Notes under the pieces: generated by a model | The model's database searches: none | Told to the model about the DNA's origin: nothing | Seen by the model: only the letters and a program-made list of their open reading frames with translations | Shown: one piece after another, positions 8,599 to 18,077 of the stretch | Layout of the letters: every line of letters starts with the position of its first letter | Position numbering within the stretch: the first letter of the stretch is position 1 | Made by a program: the position numbers and the translations under genes | Source: Paenibacillus timonensis | GTDB lineage: Bacteria > Bacillota > Bacilli > Paenibacillales > Paenibacillaceae | Direction: 5' to 3' | NCBI RefSeq assembly: GCF_009725205.1 | Contig: NZ_WNZY01000016.1 | Coordinates: 41,619-105,618 of the forward strand | Length of the DNA stretch: 64,000 nucleotides

Positions 8599-9372
8599 TT
8601 ATTCCCTCTCTTTGATCGCCATGACGCGAAGTCGACTGGTATCCAGCATCCACTGACCTTCCTTATATAAAGCGGGTTTTGCGAGGGAGACTATGGCATC
8701 GTACAGGGGAGCTCTCTCAGAAGATGGGATTCCGGTGAAAAAATAGTCAGCAAAGCTGTCGAGCCACTTTCTTACGGCCTCTTCCCCTTTCAATGGTGTG
8801 GGAAGGTCGAGATGCCGGGCGAACGTAACGCGGAAGCCGACTCGTTCCAGCAGGCTAGCGTACTCCCCGATGCTGGGGTGATACCAAGGATTTCGCCCCT
8901 CCCAAGGATATCCATGTGTTTTCATCACCTGCTCGATAGCTCGGGTCAACGCGGCGACATTGCCTTTTCCCGCGAATTCGACCGCCAACCGGCCGCCTTT
9001 CCGCAGGGCGAGGCGGATCGTTTCGGTAACGGCAGGCGCATCCTGGATCCAATGCAAAGCGGCATGGGAAAATACGGCGTCATAGTGTCTGTCGCTCCGG
9101 TAATGCCGAGCATCTCCGACTTGAAGGTCCAGCTCGGGATACCTCTGTTTCGCGCGATGGATCATTTCTTCGGATGCATCAATTCCGGTGGGGATGGCTC
9201 CGGCGGCAGCAATAGCTGCCGTGAGATCCCCATTCCCGCAGCCAAGGTCGAGAATACGTTCGCCCGGCAGCGGATGCAGCCAGGTTAACAGCTCGACGCC
9301 CGGTCTGGAGGTTGCATGCCGATGATCGTGAGAATTGGGTTTGCTTGTTGAGCGGTTAGGGGGTTCGTTCAT
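8599..9372 (-). CDS. Class I SAM-dependent methyltransferase
   Basis: A cytosolic methyltransferase of the trans-aconitate-methyltransferase-like group; the substrate is unknown. Seen: 257 residues, SAM motif I ILDLGCGNGDL near residue 40, GIDASEEMI for the ribose-binding acidic loop, and DAVFSHAALHWI typical of Tam-like enzymes. The start at 9372 is chosen because its ATG overlaps the upstream gene stop (ATGA) and has GGAGGAGGAAC in front; an in-frame ATG 15 bp earlier has no usable spacing. Translational coupling to the flavoprotein gene suggests a joint role, perhaps in a redox or detoxification response, but this is inference. Confidence 0.88.
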   Translation of the reverse strand: MNEPPNRSTSKPNSHDHRHATSRPGVELLTWLHPLPGERILDLGCGNGDLTAAIAAAGAIPTGIDASEEMIHRAKQRYPELDLQVGDARHYRSDRHYDAVFSHAALHWIQDAPAVTETIRLALRKGGRLAVEFAGKGNVAALTRAIEQVMKTHGYPWEGRNPWYHPSIGEYASLLERVGFRVTFARHLDLPTPLKGEEAVRKWLDSFADYFFTGIPSSERAPLYDAIVSLAKPALYKEGQWMLDTSRLRVMAIKERE

Positions 9373-10286
9373 CCGTTCCTCCTCCATGCCTCCAGATTCA
9401 GTTCATTATTCAGTGCCGCGGCGGCCATTGCTCCAGAGGAGGCTGCCGCGATGGCCTGGTGTCGCATCGTTACGGCGTCTCCGGCGCTAAATACTCCCGG
9501 TACGGTCGTTCTCCCCAATTCGTCAACGATGATCGTTCCCGTTTCGGTGACCTGGCAACCCAAGGATTGGGGGAGGTTAGAGCCGATCGCCAGGTCGGGA
9601 CGGAAGAAGATTCCCCTGCACGATATCGCTGTGCCATCCTCGAGTACAACTTGCCGCACAATCCCGTCTTCTGATTCGATGGAACGAATCTTTGCGTCGT
9701 GGAGAGGGACGCCGTGCTGCCGTAAATCCTCGCGATCCGCGTCCGTCAGCCCGTCAGGGCCGTTCGTGCATAACGTGAAGCGGTCTGTCCAACCGGAGAT
9801 CAACGGGATGAAGTGCATGGCGTCTGCCCCTCTCGAAATGATAACCAGTGGCTCATCGCGTAATTCCCAACCGTCACAGTAGGGGCAAACGAAGGCGCTC
9901 CGACCATAAACCTCAGTGAGACCCGGGATATTCAGCGGTTGATCCTTCATGCCAACGGTGAACAGCAGCTTCTTGCTGCGGAGGGTGATTCCCTTGGCGG
10001 TTGTGATCTGGAAATGACCGTCCGCCCCGTCGGCGGATTGAACAGCTTCTTCAATAAATGTGATGCCGGGATAGCGGACGATTTGCTCCTTTGCAAGCCG
10101 TCGCAACTCACCCGGGGGAATTCCGTCGCGAGTAAGAAATCCGTGAGCCTCTCGCGTCACGCGGTTGCGGGGTTTTCCTTCATCGATCACTACCGCTTTC
10201 TTACGAGCTCTGCCCAACATGAGGGCGGCGTTTAAACCGGCGGGCCCACCTCCAATAATGACGGCATCATACAGAGTTTTATCCAT
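9369..10286 (-). CDS. Thioredoxin-reductase-like NAD(P)/FAD oxidoreductase
   Basis: A 305-residue two-domain flavoprotein. Seen: FAD-binding GGGPAG at residues 12-17, the redox-active CPYC at C134-C137 in the pyridine-nucleotide domain, and the second FAD motif GVFSAGDA near residue 265. Length and CxxC position match thioredoxin reductases, but these low-similarity homologues often act on other partners, so the acceptor is open. The ATG follows GGAGGTG. It lies 58 bp downstream of the Rrf2 gene, shares a 4-bp overlap with the methyltransferase, and a palindrome resembling the Rrf2 operator sits just upstream. Confidence 0.9.
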   Translation of the reverse strand: MDKTLYDAVIIGGGPAGLNAALMLGRARKKAVVIDEGKPRNRVTREAHGFLTRDGIPPGELRRLAKEQIVRYPGITFIEEAVQSADGADGHFQITTAKGITLRSKKLLFTVGMKDQPLNIPGLTEVYGRSAFVCPYCDGWELRDEPLVIISRGADAMHFIPLISGWTDRFTLCTNGPDGLTDADREDLRQHGVPLHDAKIRSIESEDGIVRQVVLEDGTAISCRGIFFRPDLAIGSNLPQSLGCQVTETGTIIVDELGRTTVPGVFSAGDAVTMRHQAIAAASSGAMAAAALNNELNLEAWRRNG

Positions 10287-10298
10287 CTTTACTGCACC

Positions 10299-10323
10299 TC
10301 CATAGATCTTTAATATCTATAAT
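10299..10323 (-). promoter_or_regulatory. Second Rrf2-type operator candidate before the flavoprotein gene
   Basis: On the minus strand the site reads ATTATAGAT-n7-ATCTATGGA. Its inner arms ATAGAT/ATCTAT are a perfect inverted repeat. Aligned over 25 positions with the operator at 10859-10883 it matches at about 15, including ATTAT and GATA in the left half. It lies just upstream of the flavoprotein ribosome binding site. Confidence 0.5.
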
Positions 10324-10328
10324 TAAAC

Positions 10329-10356
10329 GACAAGAAGTGTCGGATCACTTCTTGTC
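10329..10356 (-). other. Perfect 11-bp hairpin at the 3' end of the Rrf2 gene
   Basis: GACAAGAAGTG and CACTTCTTGTC flank a 6-nt loop; the 5' arm on the minus strand includes the last codons and stop of the Rrf2 gene. There is no T-run, so it is more likely a processing or partial-termination hairpin between the two genes than a full terminator. Confidence 0.6.
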
Positions 10357-10836
10357 CGCAAGGGATCTCCGAGCCGTAACGGCTGCATCAACCACCGATT
10401 GGATCGTATGCTCTTGCAAATACCGATTCAGTTGTTGCTCAGCGCCATCCATGACCTGCTTTACCAGGCATACGCATCGTGCTGGATCATGATCGGCTTG
10501 GCAACGGTCGTCGCGTTCTTCATCAGCCAGCAAACGATGCTGATTCGATTCCATATTCGAACATTCGAATAAATGCTGCCGACCTTCGATGACTTGGATT
10601 ACCTCAAGAAAGGTGATCTGATCCGCAGGCCGAGCTAACTCGTAACCGCCGTTCACCCCCGGTACCGCGCGGACGATGCCGTCCTGCCGCAGTTTGGACA
10701 TGATTTTGGAGAGATAACTTTCCGACACGCCAAGCATTTCAGACAATGACTTGATACCGACGTTCTGGCGCCGTTCCGCATTCGTTAAGTGAATGAGGGC
10801 GTGCAGCGCATAATCGGTGCTTTTGGAATATTGCAT
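10345..10836 (-). CDS. Rrf2 family transcriptional regulator with four cysteines
   Basis: A winged-helix DNA-binding protein of the family that includes IscR, NsrR and CymR. Seen: 163 residues; YALHALIHLT at the N-terminus, HTH GVSESYLSKIMSKL near residues 36-49, the wing PGVNGGYELARP, then C92, C112, C121 and C123. Several Rrf2 members use Cys in this region to hold a 2Fe-2S or 4Fe-4S cluster, so redox, iron or NO sensing is plausible; the spacing is not the classic IscR set. The start at 10836 follows AAGGAAGGG; the longer open frame crosses the promoter. Probably represses itself and the flavoprotein-methyltransferase pair. Confidence 0.88.
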   Translation of the reverse strand: MQYSKSTDYALHALIHLTNAERRQNVGIKSLSEMLGVSESYLSKIMSKLRQDGIVRAVPGVNGGYELARPADQITFLEVIQVIEGRQHLFECSNMESNQHRLLADEERDDRCQADHDPARCVCLVKQVMDGAEQQLNRYLQEHTIQSVVDAAVTARRSLADKK

Positions 10837-10858
10837 GGACGGTCCCTTCCTTTGAATG

Positions 10859-10908
10859 ATTATGGACTTAGTGTATCCATAATATCGGATGGGTATCCCG
10901 ACTGTCAA
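10859..10908 (-). promoter_or_regulatory. Sigma-A promoter and palindromic operator of the Rrf2 gene
   Basis: On the minus strand TTGACA (10908-10903), an 18-bp spacer and TATTAT (10884-10879) form a strong promoter. A 25-bp palindrome ATTATGGA-n9-TCCATAAT at 10859-10883 overlaps the -10 and start site, the usual place for a repressor operator. Autoregulation by Rrf2 is inferred. Confidence 0.75.
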
Positions 10909-10999
10909 GGGCTCTCGGATGAATGGGGCTGATTGCAAGTGGGTTGCTTCATATATAAGCGGTTTCTTTTTGACGGCTTTGCAACATGTTGTAGCGAGG

Positions 11000-11028
11000 G
11001 TGAAAATGCCAACTTGGAGTGATATAAT
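11000..11028 (+). promoter_or_regulatory. Candidate sigma-A promoter for upp
   Basis: TATAAT at 11023-11028 with a weak -35 GTGAAA at 11000-11005 (17-bp spacer), 85 bp before upp. No PyrR-binding or attenuator structure is apparent. Confidence 0.5.
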
Positions 11029-11112
11029 AGACAAGATTTGTGGAGCGTTCGAAGAATGGGAACGAGATGGCAAGTAAAGACTTAGCTATAAAAGCGGAGG
11101 GACGAACGAAAT

Positions 11113-11742
11113 ATGCGAAAATTGGTGGTATGCGATCACCCCTTGATTCAACACAAACTGACTTTTATCCGTGACATGCGGACTAACACGAAGGACTTTC
11201 GTGAACTGGTGGATGAAGTAGCTACCTTGATGGCGTACGAAATTACGCGGGAGATCCCGCTGGAGTCGATTAAAGTGCAAACGCCGGTGGCTGAGGCGGA
11301 GTCGAAGGTCATTTCCGGACGGATGCTGGGGCTCATTCCGATTCTCCGGGCTGGACTGGGTATGCTGGACGGGGTCTTGAAATTGCTCCCTGCGGCAAAA
11401 GTCGGTCATGTCGGGTTGTTCCGGGATCCGGAAACGCTGCAACCGGTGGAATACTACATCAAGCTGCCTACGGACGTACAGGAGCGTGAACTGATCGTGA
11501 TCGATCCGATGCTGGCTACCGGGGGATCCGCCATTGCGGCAATTACCGCTTTGAAGAATCGCGGCTGTACCCAAATCAAGATGATGAACCTGATCGCTGC
11601 GCCGGAAGGTGTTAAGGCGGTCCATGATGTGCACCCTGACGTAGATATCTACGTGGCGGCTTTGGACAGCCACCTCAACGAACATGGCTATATCATTCCG
11701 GGCTTAGGCGATGCCGGCGACCGGTTGTACGGCACGAAGTAA
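11113..11742 (+). CDS. upp: Uracil phosphoribosyltransferase
   Basis: Pyrimidine salvage enzyme making UMP from uracil and PRPP in the cytosol. Seen: 209 residues, full length; RAGLGM near residue 79, PRPP-binding loop [11 protein letters not shown] at 129-139, and the C-terminal uracil-binding motif [11 protein letters not shown]. The ATG is preceded by GCGGAGGGA. Next to glyA and mnaA as in Bacillus, apart from the inserted reverse-strand genes. Confidence 0.97.
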   Translation: MRKLVVCDHPLIQHKLTFIRDMRTNTKDFRELVDEVATLMAYEITREIPLESIKVQTPVAEAESKVISGRMLGLIPILRAGLGMLDGVLKLLPAAKVGHVGLFRDPETLQPVEYYIKLPTDVQERELIVIDPMLATGGSAIAAITALKNRGCTQIKMMNLIAAPEGVKAVHDVHPDVDIYVAALDSHLNEHGYIIPGLGDAGDRLYGTK

Positions 11743-11765
11743 ACTAGTTTGGGTTGGAGACCGCT

Positions 11766-11950
11766 CTAACGGAACCCAAAGCCCTTATTTCGACCATTTC
11801 TCGTGTTTTATGATGCTAACGGAACCCAGGGCCCTTATTTGTCCTTTGGGCAACAATTTCGGGTCGTTTTCAGGTAAATAAGGTCTCCTAGTTCCGTTAG
11901 AATCGAAAACCTAGTGTTTTAGGTCAAATAAGGTCATCTGGTTCCGTAAC
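11766..11950. repeat. Four-module intergenic element E3 (subfamily A)
   Basis: 25-nt modules lie at 11766-11790, 11816-11840, 11876-11900 and 11926-11950, start-to-start exactly 50, 60, 50. Modules 1 and 2 read CTAACGGAAC-n7-CCTTATTT. Modules 3 and 4 are the reverse orientation (AAATAAGGTC, then GTTCCGTTAG or GTTCCGTAAC), so the whole 185-bp element is a dyad. Geometry is identical in E5 and E6. It lies between upp and mnaA, and its last module abuts a partial S-element. Confidence 0.95.
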
Positions 11951-12224
11951 AACGGAGTGCCGGCTGAATTCAAGATTCGACGTCGAGCTCGCACCTCTGA
12001 ATCGGCATCGTGATGGAAAGACGATTTTATAGGTTATCGTTTCAATCAAAGTTTTAAAATCGGGTTTCCAGCGTCGAGAAGGTTGGATGAAGCTAGGGAG
12101 GGAGTAGCGGAGCGTAGCTGAAAGCTACGTGAGCAACGGAGCGACCGGCTGAATTCAAGATTCGACGTCGAAATCGCATCTTTGAACTCGCATCGCGATG
12201 GGAAGACGATTTTAAAATTACCTC
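11949..12224. repeat. S-element group 1: one partial and one full copy
   Basis: A 3'-half copy starts at about 11949 (ACAACGGAG, then GCCGGCTGAATTCAAG) and runs to about 12031. A full copy spans about 12050-12224. The full copy has the core GAGAAGGTTGGATGAAGC, hairpin CGTAGC-TGAAA-GCTACG at 12113-12129 and the palindrome TTCGACGTCGAA. Its ends pair with each other: GTTTTAAAATCG at the left and CGATTTTAAAAT near the right. It shares core sequence with the four copies at 60854-61594. It ends 14 bp before the mnaA start, so it would lie in or just before the mnaA 5' UTR. Confidence 0.88.
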
Positions 12225-12237
12225 TATAAGGAAGGAA

Positions 12238-13401
12238 TTGAGTAGGGTGGGTAAGATTAAGGTAATGACCATCTTCGGCGTCAGACCCGAAGCGATTAAG
12301 ATGGCACCGTTGATTCTCGAGCTCCAGAAGCATCCTGAGCAGATCGAATCGGTCGTTTGCGTGACGGCCCAGCATCGGGAAATGCTCGACCAGGTGTTGG
12401 ATGTTTTCAAGATCGTCCCGGATTATGATCTGGATGTCATGAAGCCGAATCAGACGTTGAACGAAATTACGATTCGCGTGCTTCAAGGGTTGGAAGGCGT
12501 CCTCAAAGAGGCCAAGCCGGATATCGTGCTGGTGCACGGGGATACATTGACCACATTCCTGGCGAGTTATGCCGCCTTCCTGCAGCAAATTAAGGTGGGG
12601 CATGTCGAAGCCGGCCTGCGTACTTGGAACAAGTTGTCGCCTTATCCGGAAGAAATGAACCGTCAGTTGACCGGCGTTTTGGCCGATCTGCACTTTGCTC
12701 CGACGGATTGGTCGGCAAGTAATTTGCGCAAGGAAAATAAGCCGGAGTCAGCTATATATGTCACAGGCAACACGGTTACGGATGTGTTTCAATATACAGT
12801 ACAGCCGAATTACACGAACTCTGTGCTGGACTGGGCCGCCGGAAAGCGGCTTATTTTGATGACGGCGCACCGTCGCGAATCGCAAGGCGAACCGCACCTG
12901 AACATTTTCCGTGCCGTGAAGCGAATTGCCGATGAGTTCGAGGATGTAGCCATCGTGTATCCGGTCCACCCAAGCCCTGCGGTGAGGGAGCCGGCTTACG
13001 AAACTTTGGGGGATCACCCTCGTATTAAACTTATCGATCCTTTGGATGTAGTGGATTTGCACAACTTCTATCCTCATACGCATTTGATACTTACGGATTC
13101 GGGCGGTTTGCAGGAAGAAGCGCCTTCTTTTGGCGTTCCGGTGCTTGTGCTTCGCGATACGACGGAACGTCCCGAAGGGATCGAAGCGGGAACGCTGGAA
13201 TTGGTCGGCACAAATGAGGAGATGGTTTATGAGCGGACAAAGGCGTTGCTCAGCGATCAGAACTTGTATGAATCGATGAGCCGGGCAGCAAATCCGTACG
13301 GCGATGGAAAGGCATCGCAAAGAATTGTCAATGCGATATGTCACCATTTCGGATTTTCGGATCAGCGTCCGGAGGAATTTCACAGAAAGTTCACAAACTA
13401 A
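12238..13401 (+). CDS. wecB: UDP-N-acetylglucosamine 2-epimerase (non-hydrolysing)
   Basis: Interconverts UDP-GlcNAc and UDP-ManNAc, supplying ManNAc for wall polymers; also called MnaA. Seen: 387 residues, normal length; FGVRPEAIKMAP near residue 13, VHGDTLTT at 99-106, EAGLRTW at 124-130, TAHRRES in the second domain and DSGGLQEEAP for UDP binding. The TTG at 12238 has AAGGAAGG in front; an in-frame GTG at 12247 is an alternative. Together with TagO and TagA further on it would build the linkage unit of the wall glycopolymer. An S-element copy sits directly upstream and may influence expression. Confidence 0.95.
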   Translation: MSRVGKIKVMTIFGVRPEAIKMAPLILELQKHPEQIESVVCVTAQHREMLDQVLDVFKIVPDYDLDVMKPNQTLNEITIRVLQGLEGVLKEAKPDIVLVHGDTLTTFLASYAAFLQQIKVGHVEAGLRTWNKLSPYPEEMNRQLTGVLADLHFAPTDWSASNLRKENKPESAIYVTGNTVTDVFQYTVQPNYTNSVLDWAAGKRLILMTAHRRESQGEPHLNIFRAVKRIADEFEDVAIVYPVHPSPAVREPAYETLGDHPRIKLIDPLDVVDLHNFYPHTHLILTDSGGLQEEAPSFGVPVLVLRDTTERPEGIEAGTLELVGTNEEMVYERTKALLSDQNLYESMSRAANPYGDGKASQRIVNAICHHFGFSDQRPEEFHRKFTN

Positions 13402-13526
13402 CGAAAATTTGTTTTGATCGCGAGCCTAAAAAAGTATACAGTATTACTGTACGCTGTATGCGTTTTATTCAGGATGGCAAGGGCAAATTTAGCATTTCAA
13501 GGCTTTAAATCACTAAAAAACCTCAA

Positions 13527-13556
13527 TTGACAAGATCTCTTCACAATTAGTAAAAT
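13527..13556 (+). promoter_or_regulatory. Sigma-A promoter of the atp operon
   Basis: TTGACA at 13527-13532, an 18-bp spacer and TAAAAT at 13551-13556, 27 bp before the first small gene of the ATP synthase cluster. Confidence 0.7.
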
Positions 13557-13582
13557 AAATTGGGATTATTAGGGTGATTGAA

Positions 13583-13828
13583 ATGGAAGACCCGACAAAA
13601 CCTGGTAAAAACAACAACAGCGTTGGAAAGGCTGTCGCTGTGGTAACCGCTTTAGGAATGAACTTTGCCGTATGCGCTGTAGGAGGTTACTTCCTTGGCA
13701 CCTGGATGGATAAGCTGTGGTTCAAGAACGGCCTGGGCATTGGTTTGGGCGTTTTGATCGGTATTGCAGCGGGCATCCTTGGCATCGTCGCTCTGATTAA
13801 GTCGGTTGTGGGGGGAAATAATGGATGA
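13583..13828 (+). CDS. AtpZ/AtpI-family small membrane protein
   Basis: An 81-residue protein with two hydrophobic helices (about residues 18-40 and 49-75), the second with the glycine-rich LGIGLGVLIGIAAGILG. This pattern is typical of AtpZ-like proteins encoded at the head of bacterial atp operons and thought to help c-ring assembly or ion supply. The ATG at 13583 is preferred because AGGGTGAT lies at proper spacing; a GTG three codons earlier overlaps that site. Its stop overlaps the next start by 8 bp, so the pair is coupled. Confidence 0.82.
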   Translation: MEDPTKPGKNNNSVGKAVAVVTALGMNFAVCAVGGYFLGTWMDKLWFKNGLGIGLGVLIGIAAGILGIVALIKSVVGGNNG

Positions 13829-14201
13829 GCTGTCGAAATACAGCCGTGCTTTGACAGCCGGAACCCTAGGTTTCTTGGCCCTGTGTTTTCTCGGAGGCGC
13901 TTTATTGCCGAAAGTTCAGAGCATTATGCTTGGCATTGCGCTCGGCTCAGCAGTAAGCTGGATTAATGCGGTTTACCTTAGCCGTAAGGTCCGGCAGGTA
14001 CTGGATGCCGCGGTAAACGGCGGTTCGAAGCGGTTGAACATGGGGTTTCTGACCCGTACGGCACTGGCGGCTCTGGCGGTATTTGCCGCTATGAAATTTC
14101 CGCAGCATCTCAATGTGTATGCGGTTGCCGGCAGTCTGGTTTTTGCGCAATTTTTGCTTCTTTTTATAGGCATTCGTTTTTCTCGTAAGCCTGAGGCTTG
14201 A
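13821..14201 (+). CDS. atpI: ATP synthase subunit I
   Basis: A 126-residue membrane protein with four hydrophobic segments, in the position of atpI between the leader gene and atpB. Members of the family assist assembly of the c-ring. The ATG at 13821 follows GTGGGGGGAAA and overlaps the upstream gene. The motif LGIALGSAVSWINAVYL in the second helix is family-like. Sequence conservation of AtpI is low, so the name rests partly on context. Confidence 0.82.
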   Translation: MDELSKYSRALTAGTLGFLALCFLGGALLPKVQSIMLGIALGSAVSWINAVYLSRKVRQVLDAAVNGGSKRLNMGFLTRTALAALAVFAAMKFPQHLNVYAVAGSLVFAQFLLLFIGIRFSRKPEA

Positions 14202-14232
14202 AACATTCAACTTGGAATGGGGGTGAGAAAAC

Positions 14233-15054
14233 ATGCATGAAGCTCCGGTCATAGAATTGGGCGGCCTACATATAGACCTGTCCGTTATTTTGATGCTGGT
14301 AGTGACTTGCACGATCGTGTTTGTTGTTGCCCGCCTGGCGACGCGGAACTTATCCGTAGAGAATCCTGGAAAGTTGCAAAATTTCTTGGAATGGGCGGTC
14401 GAATTCGTTCAGAACATGATTTCCAGCACCATGGATCTAAAGAAAGGGAAACCATTCCTTTCCTTGGCCATGACGATGATTATGTTTATTTTTGTCGCAA
14501 ATATGCTCGGACTACCGTTCGGTGTCGTCACGGAGTATGATAATCCGGCAAAAGCAACCATCTTCGGTCAAGAAATTACGTCGGTGACCACAGTGCTTGC
14601 GGAAGAACACGCGAAGCATCCGGGTGAGGAAGCACATGCCGAGGTAGCCTGGTGGAAATCTCCTACGGCCGATCTCAGTGTGACGATGGCGCTTGCGTTA
14701 CTGGTATTCGTCATATCTCACGGTCTTGGGATGATCAAGAATACCAAAAATTATTTCAAGCATTACGTACAGCCGTATCCGTTTTTCCTACCGATTAACA
14801 TCATTGAGCAGTTGTCGAAGCTGCTGACGCATGGCGTTCGTCTATACGCGAACATCTTTGCGGGCGAGGTGCTGATCTCCACGATCATGACTTTGGCCAA
14901 AGCAAGCGTGATCGGCGCAATCTTCTCCGTTCCGTTGCTGATGGTTTGGGACGGATTCAGTATTTTCGTCGGTGCGATTCAAGCTTTTGTCTTTGTCATC
15001 TTGATGATGGTGTACATCTCGCAAAACCTCGAAAGCCACGAGGAAGAGCATTAA
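14233..15054 (+). CDS. atpB: F-type ATP synthase subunit a
   Basis: Membrane stator subunit forming the two half-channels for protons beside the c-ring. Seen: 273 residues; FISVxN-type helices and the essential-arginine helix HGVRLYANIFAGEVL near residue 198. Between the second and third helices there is a charged loop (about residues 104-138, with EEHAKHPGEEAHAEVAWW) longer than in Bacillus. The start follows GGGGGTGAG. Part of an uninterrupted operon. Confidence 0.95.
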   Translation: MHEAPVIELGGLHIDLSVILMLVVTCTIVFVVARLATRNLSVENPGKLQNFLEWAVEFVQNMISSTMDLKKGKPFLSLAMTMIMFIFVANMLGLPFGVVTEYDNPAKATIFGQEITSVTTVLAEEHAKHPGEEAHAEVAWWKSPTADLSVTMALALLVFVISHGLGMIKNTKNYFKHYVQPYPFFLPINIIEQLSKLLTHGVRLYANIFAGEVLISTIMTLAKASVIGAIFSVPLLMVWDGFSIFVGAIQAFVFVILMMVYISQNLESHEEEH

Positions 15055-15130
15055 TCGGGGAGTTTGGATTCCCGCGCTTCAAAGATAAGCTAAGTTTCAA
15101 GTTACGGATTGGAGAACGACTTCAACCTGA

Positions 15131-15400
<270 letters not shown>

Positions 15401-15513
15401 TCGAATTTTCAAAAAGAAATGGCGGGGAAGGCCACAGCCGTCCACGCCTTCTTTTTAGCCCGGGCAGGGCGATACGCGAATGCGGATAGGCTTCGGAAAG
15501 GAGTGACTTAAGT

Positions 15514-16002
15514 TTGGAAATCGTATGGGAAAACACCGTCATCGCGTTGATCGCGATCGGGATTTTATACTTCTTATTGAACAAATACGCTTTCGGTCCG
15601 TTGTTGTCCGTGATGGAGAAACGTCGCGAACTCGTGCAACAACAGCTAAGCGAAGCGGCGCAAACTCGCGAGCAGGCAACTGCCTTTGTGGAGGAGCAAA
15701 AAGCGGCCCTTCAGCAAGCGCGCAAAGAGGCGTATGACATTATCGAGCAATCCAAGCAAACGAGCAGCAAGCAAGCCGCTCAAATGCTGGATCAAGCTAA
15801 GGACGAAGCAACCCGCTTGAAAGAAGAAGCGGTACGCGACATTCAGAACGAGAAGAACCGTGCTGTGGAACAGCTTCGCAGCGAAGTCGGCGCCGTGTCG
15901 GTGAAGATCGCATCCAAGTTGATCGAGAAAGAGGTCAGCGAAGAAGGCGTTCAAGGCGAACTGGTCGACAAGTACCTTAAAGAGGTCGGTGGCCGCTCAT
16001 GA
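15514..16002 (+). CDS. atpF: F-type ATP synthase subunit b
   Basis: Peripheral stalk subunit. Seen: 162 residues; one N-terminal membrane helix (about residues 5-25), then a long charged coiled coil rich in Q, E, K and A, ending in VSEEGVQGELVDKYL. It starts with TTG at 15514 preceded by GGAAAGGAGTGA. The stop overlaps the atpH start by 4 bp (ATGA), giving coupled translation. Confidence 0.94.
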   Translation: MEIVWENTVIALIAIGILYFLLNKYAFGPLLSVMEKRRELVQQQLSEAAQTREQATAFVEEQKAALQQARKEAYDIIEQSKQTSSKQAAQMLDQAKDEATRLKEEAVRDIQNEKNRAVEQLRSEVGAVSVKIASKLIEKEVSEEGVQGELVDKYLKEVGGRS

Positions 16003-16547
16003 GCCGCGAGACCGTAGCCGCAAAACGGTATGCCAAAGCGTTATATGAAATCGCCGCGGCGGAAGGCCGGACGCTAGAGGTCGAAGAAGAATTGAAGGCG
16101 CTGGCGGCTGCTTTTCAGGCTGGGGATGACATCGAGCATTTCATCGCCTCGCCGAAAATTACGGAAACCGCCAAATGGGAAGCCATTTCCCGCGCGATTG
16201 AAGGCAAACTGTCCAAACCCGTAGTTTCTACGGTGAAGCTTCTGGTGGAACGCGGAAGAATCGGACTCCTGCCAGAGCTGGTGGACGCTTACGTGAGCAT
16301 TTCCGGCGAAGCGCTGGGGCTTGCTAACGCAGTGGTTACGACCACGTACCCGTTAAACGAGGACGAGAAGCAGCAAGTTGCTGCGGAGTTCGGCGCACTC
16401 GTGAAGAAGAAGATTCGGGTCGAGAATGTGATCGATCCATCGCTGCTTGGCGGGATGAAAGTGCGAATCGGCGATACGTTGTACGATGGAAGCTTGGCCG
16501 GGAAACTGGAACGGCTCGAAAAGTCTTTTCGAAGACAAGCACTGTAG
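15999..16547 (+). CDS. atpH: F-type ATP synthase subunit delta
   Basis: Connects the peripheral stalk to the top of the alpha-beta hexamer. Seen: 182 residues; N-terminal VAAKRYAKALYEIA and a C-terminal LLGGMKVRIGDTLYDGSLAGKLERL, both family signatures. It overlaps atpF and ends 15 bp before the chosen atpA start. Confidence 0.95.
   Translation: MSRETVAAKRYAKALYEIAAAEGRTLEVEEELKALAAAFQAGDDIEHFIASPKITETAKWEAISRAIEGKLSKPVVSTVKLLVERGRIGLLPELVDAYVSISGEALGLANAVVTTTYPLNEDEKQQVAAEFGALVKKKIRVENVIDPSLLGGMKVRIGDTLYDGSLAGKLERLEKSFRRQAL

Positions 16548-18077
<1,530 letters not shown>

Noticed and set aside
7268..8653. 461-codon reverse frame opposite glyA
   Set aside because: Antisense shadow of a highly conserved gene; no ribosome binding site or known domain.
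10889..11077. 62-codon forward ORF before upp
   Set aside because: It overlaps the Rrf2 promoter and operator on the other strand, has no ribosome binding site, and resembles nothing known.
11765..12000. E3 plus S-element as one composite transposon
   Set aside because: No transposase, no flanking duplication, and both families occur separately elsewhere in the window.
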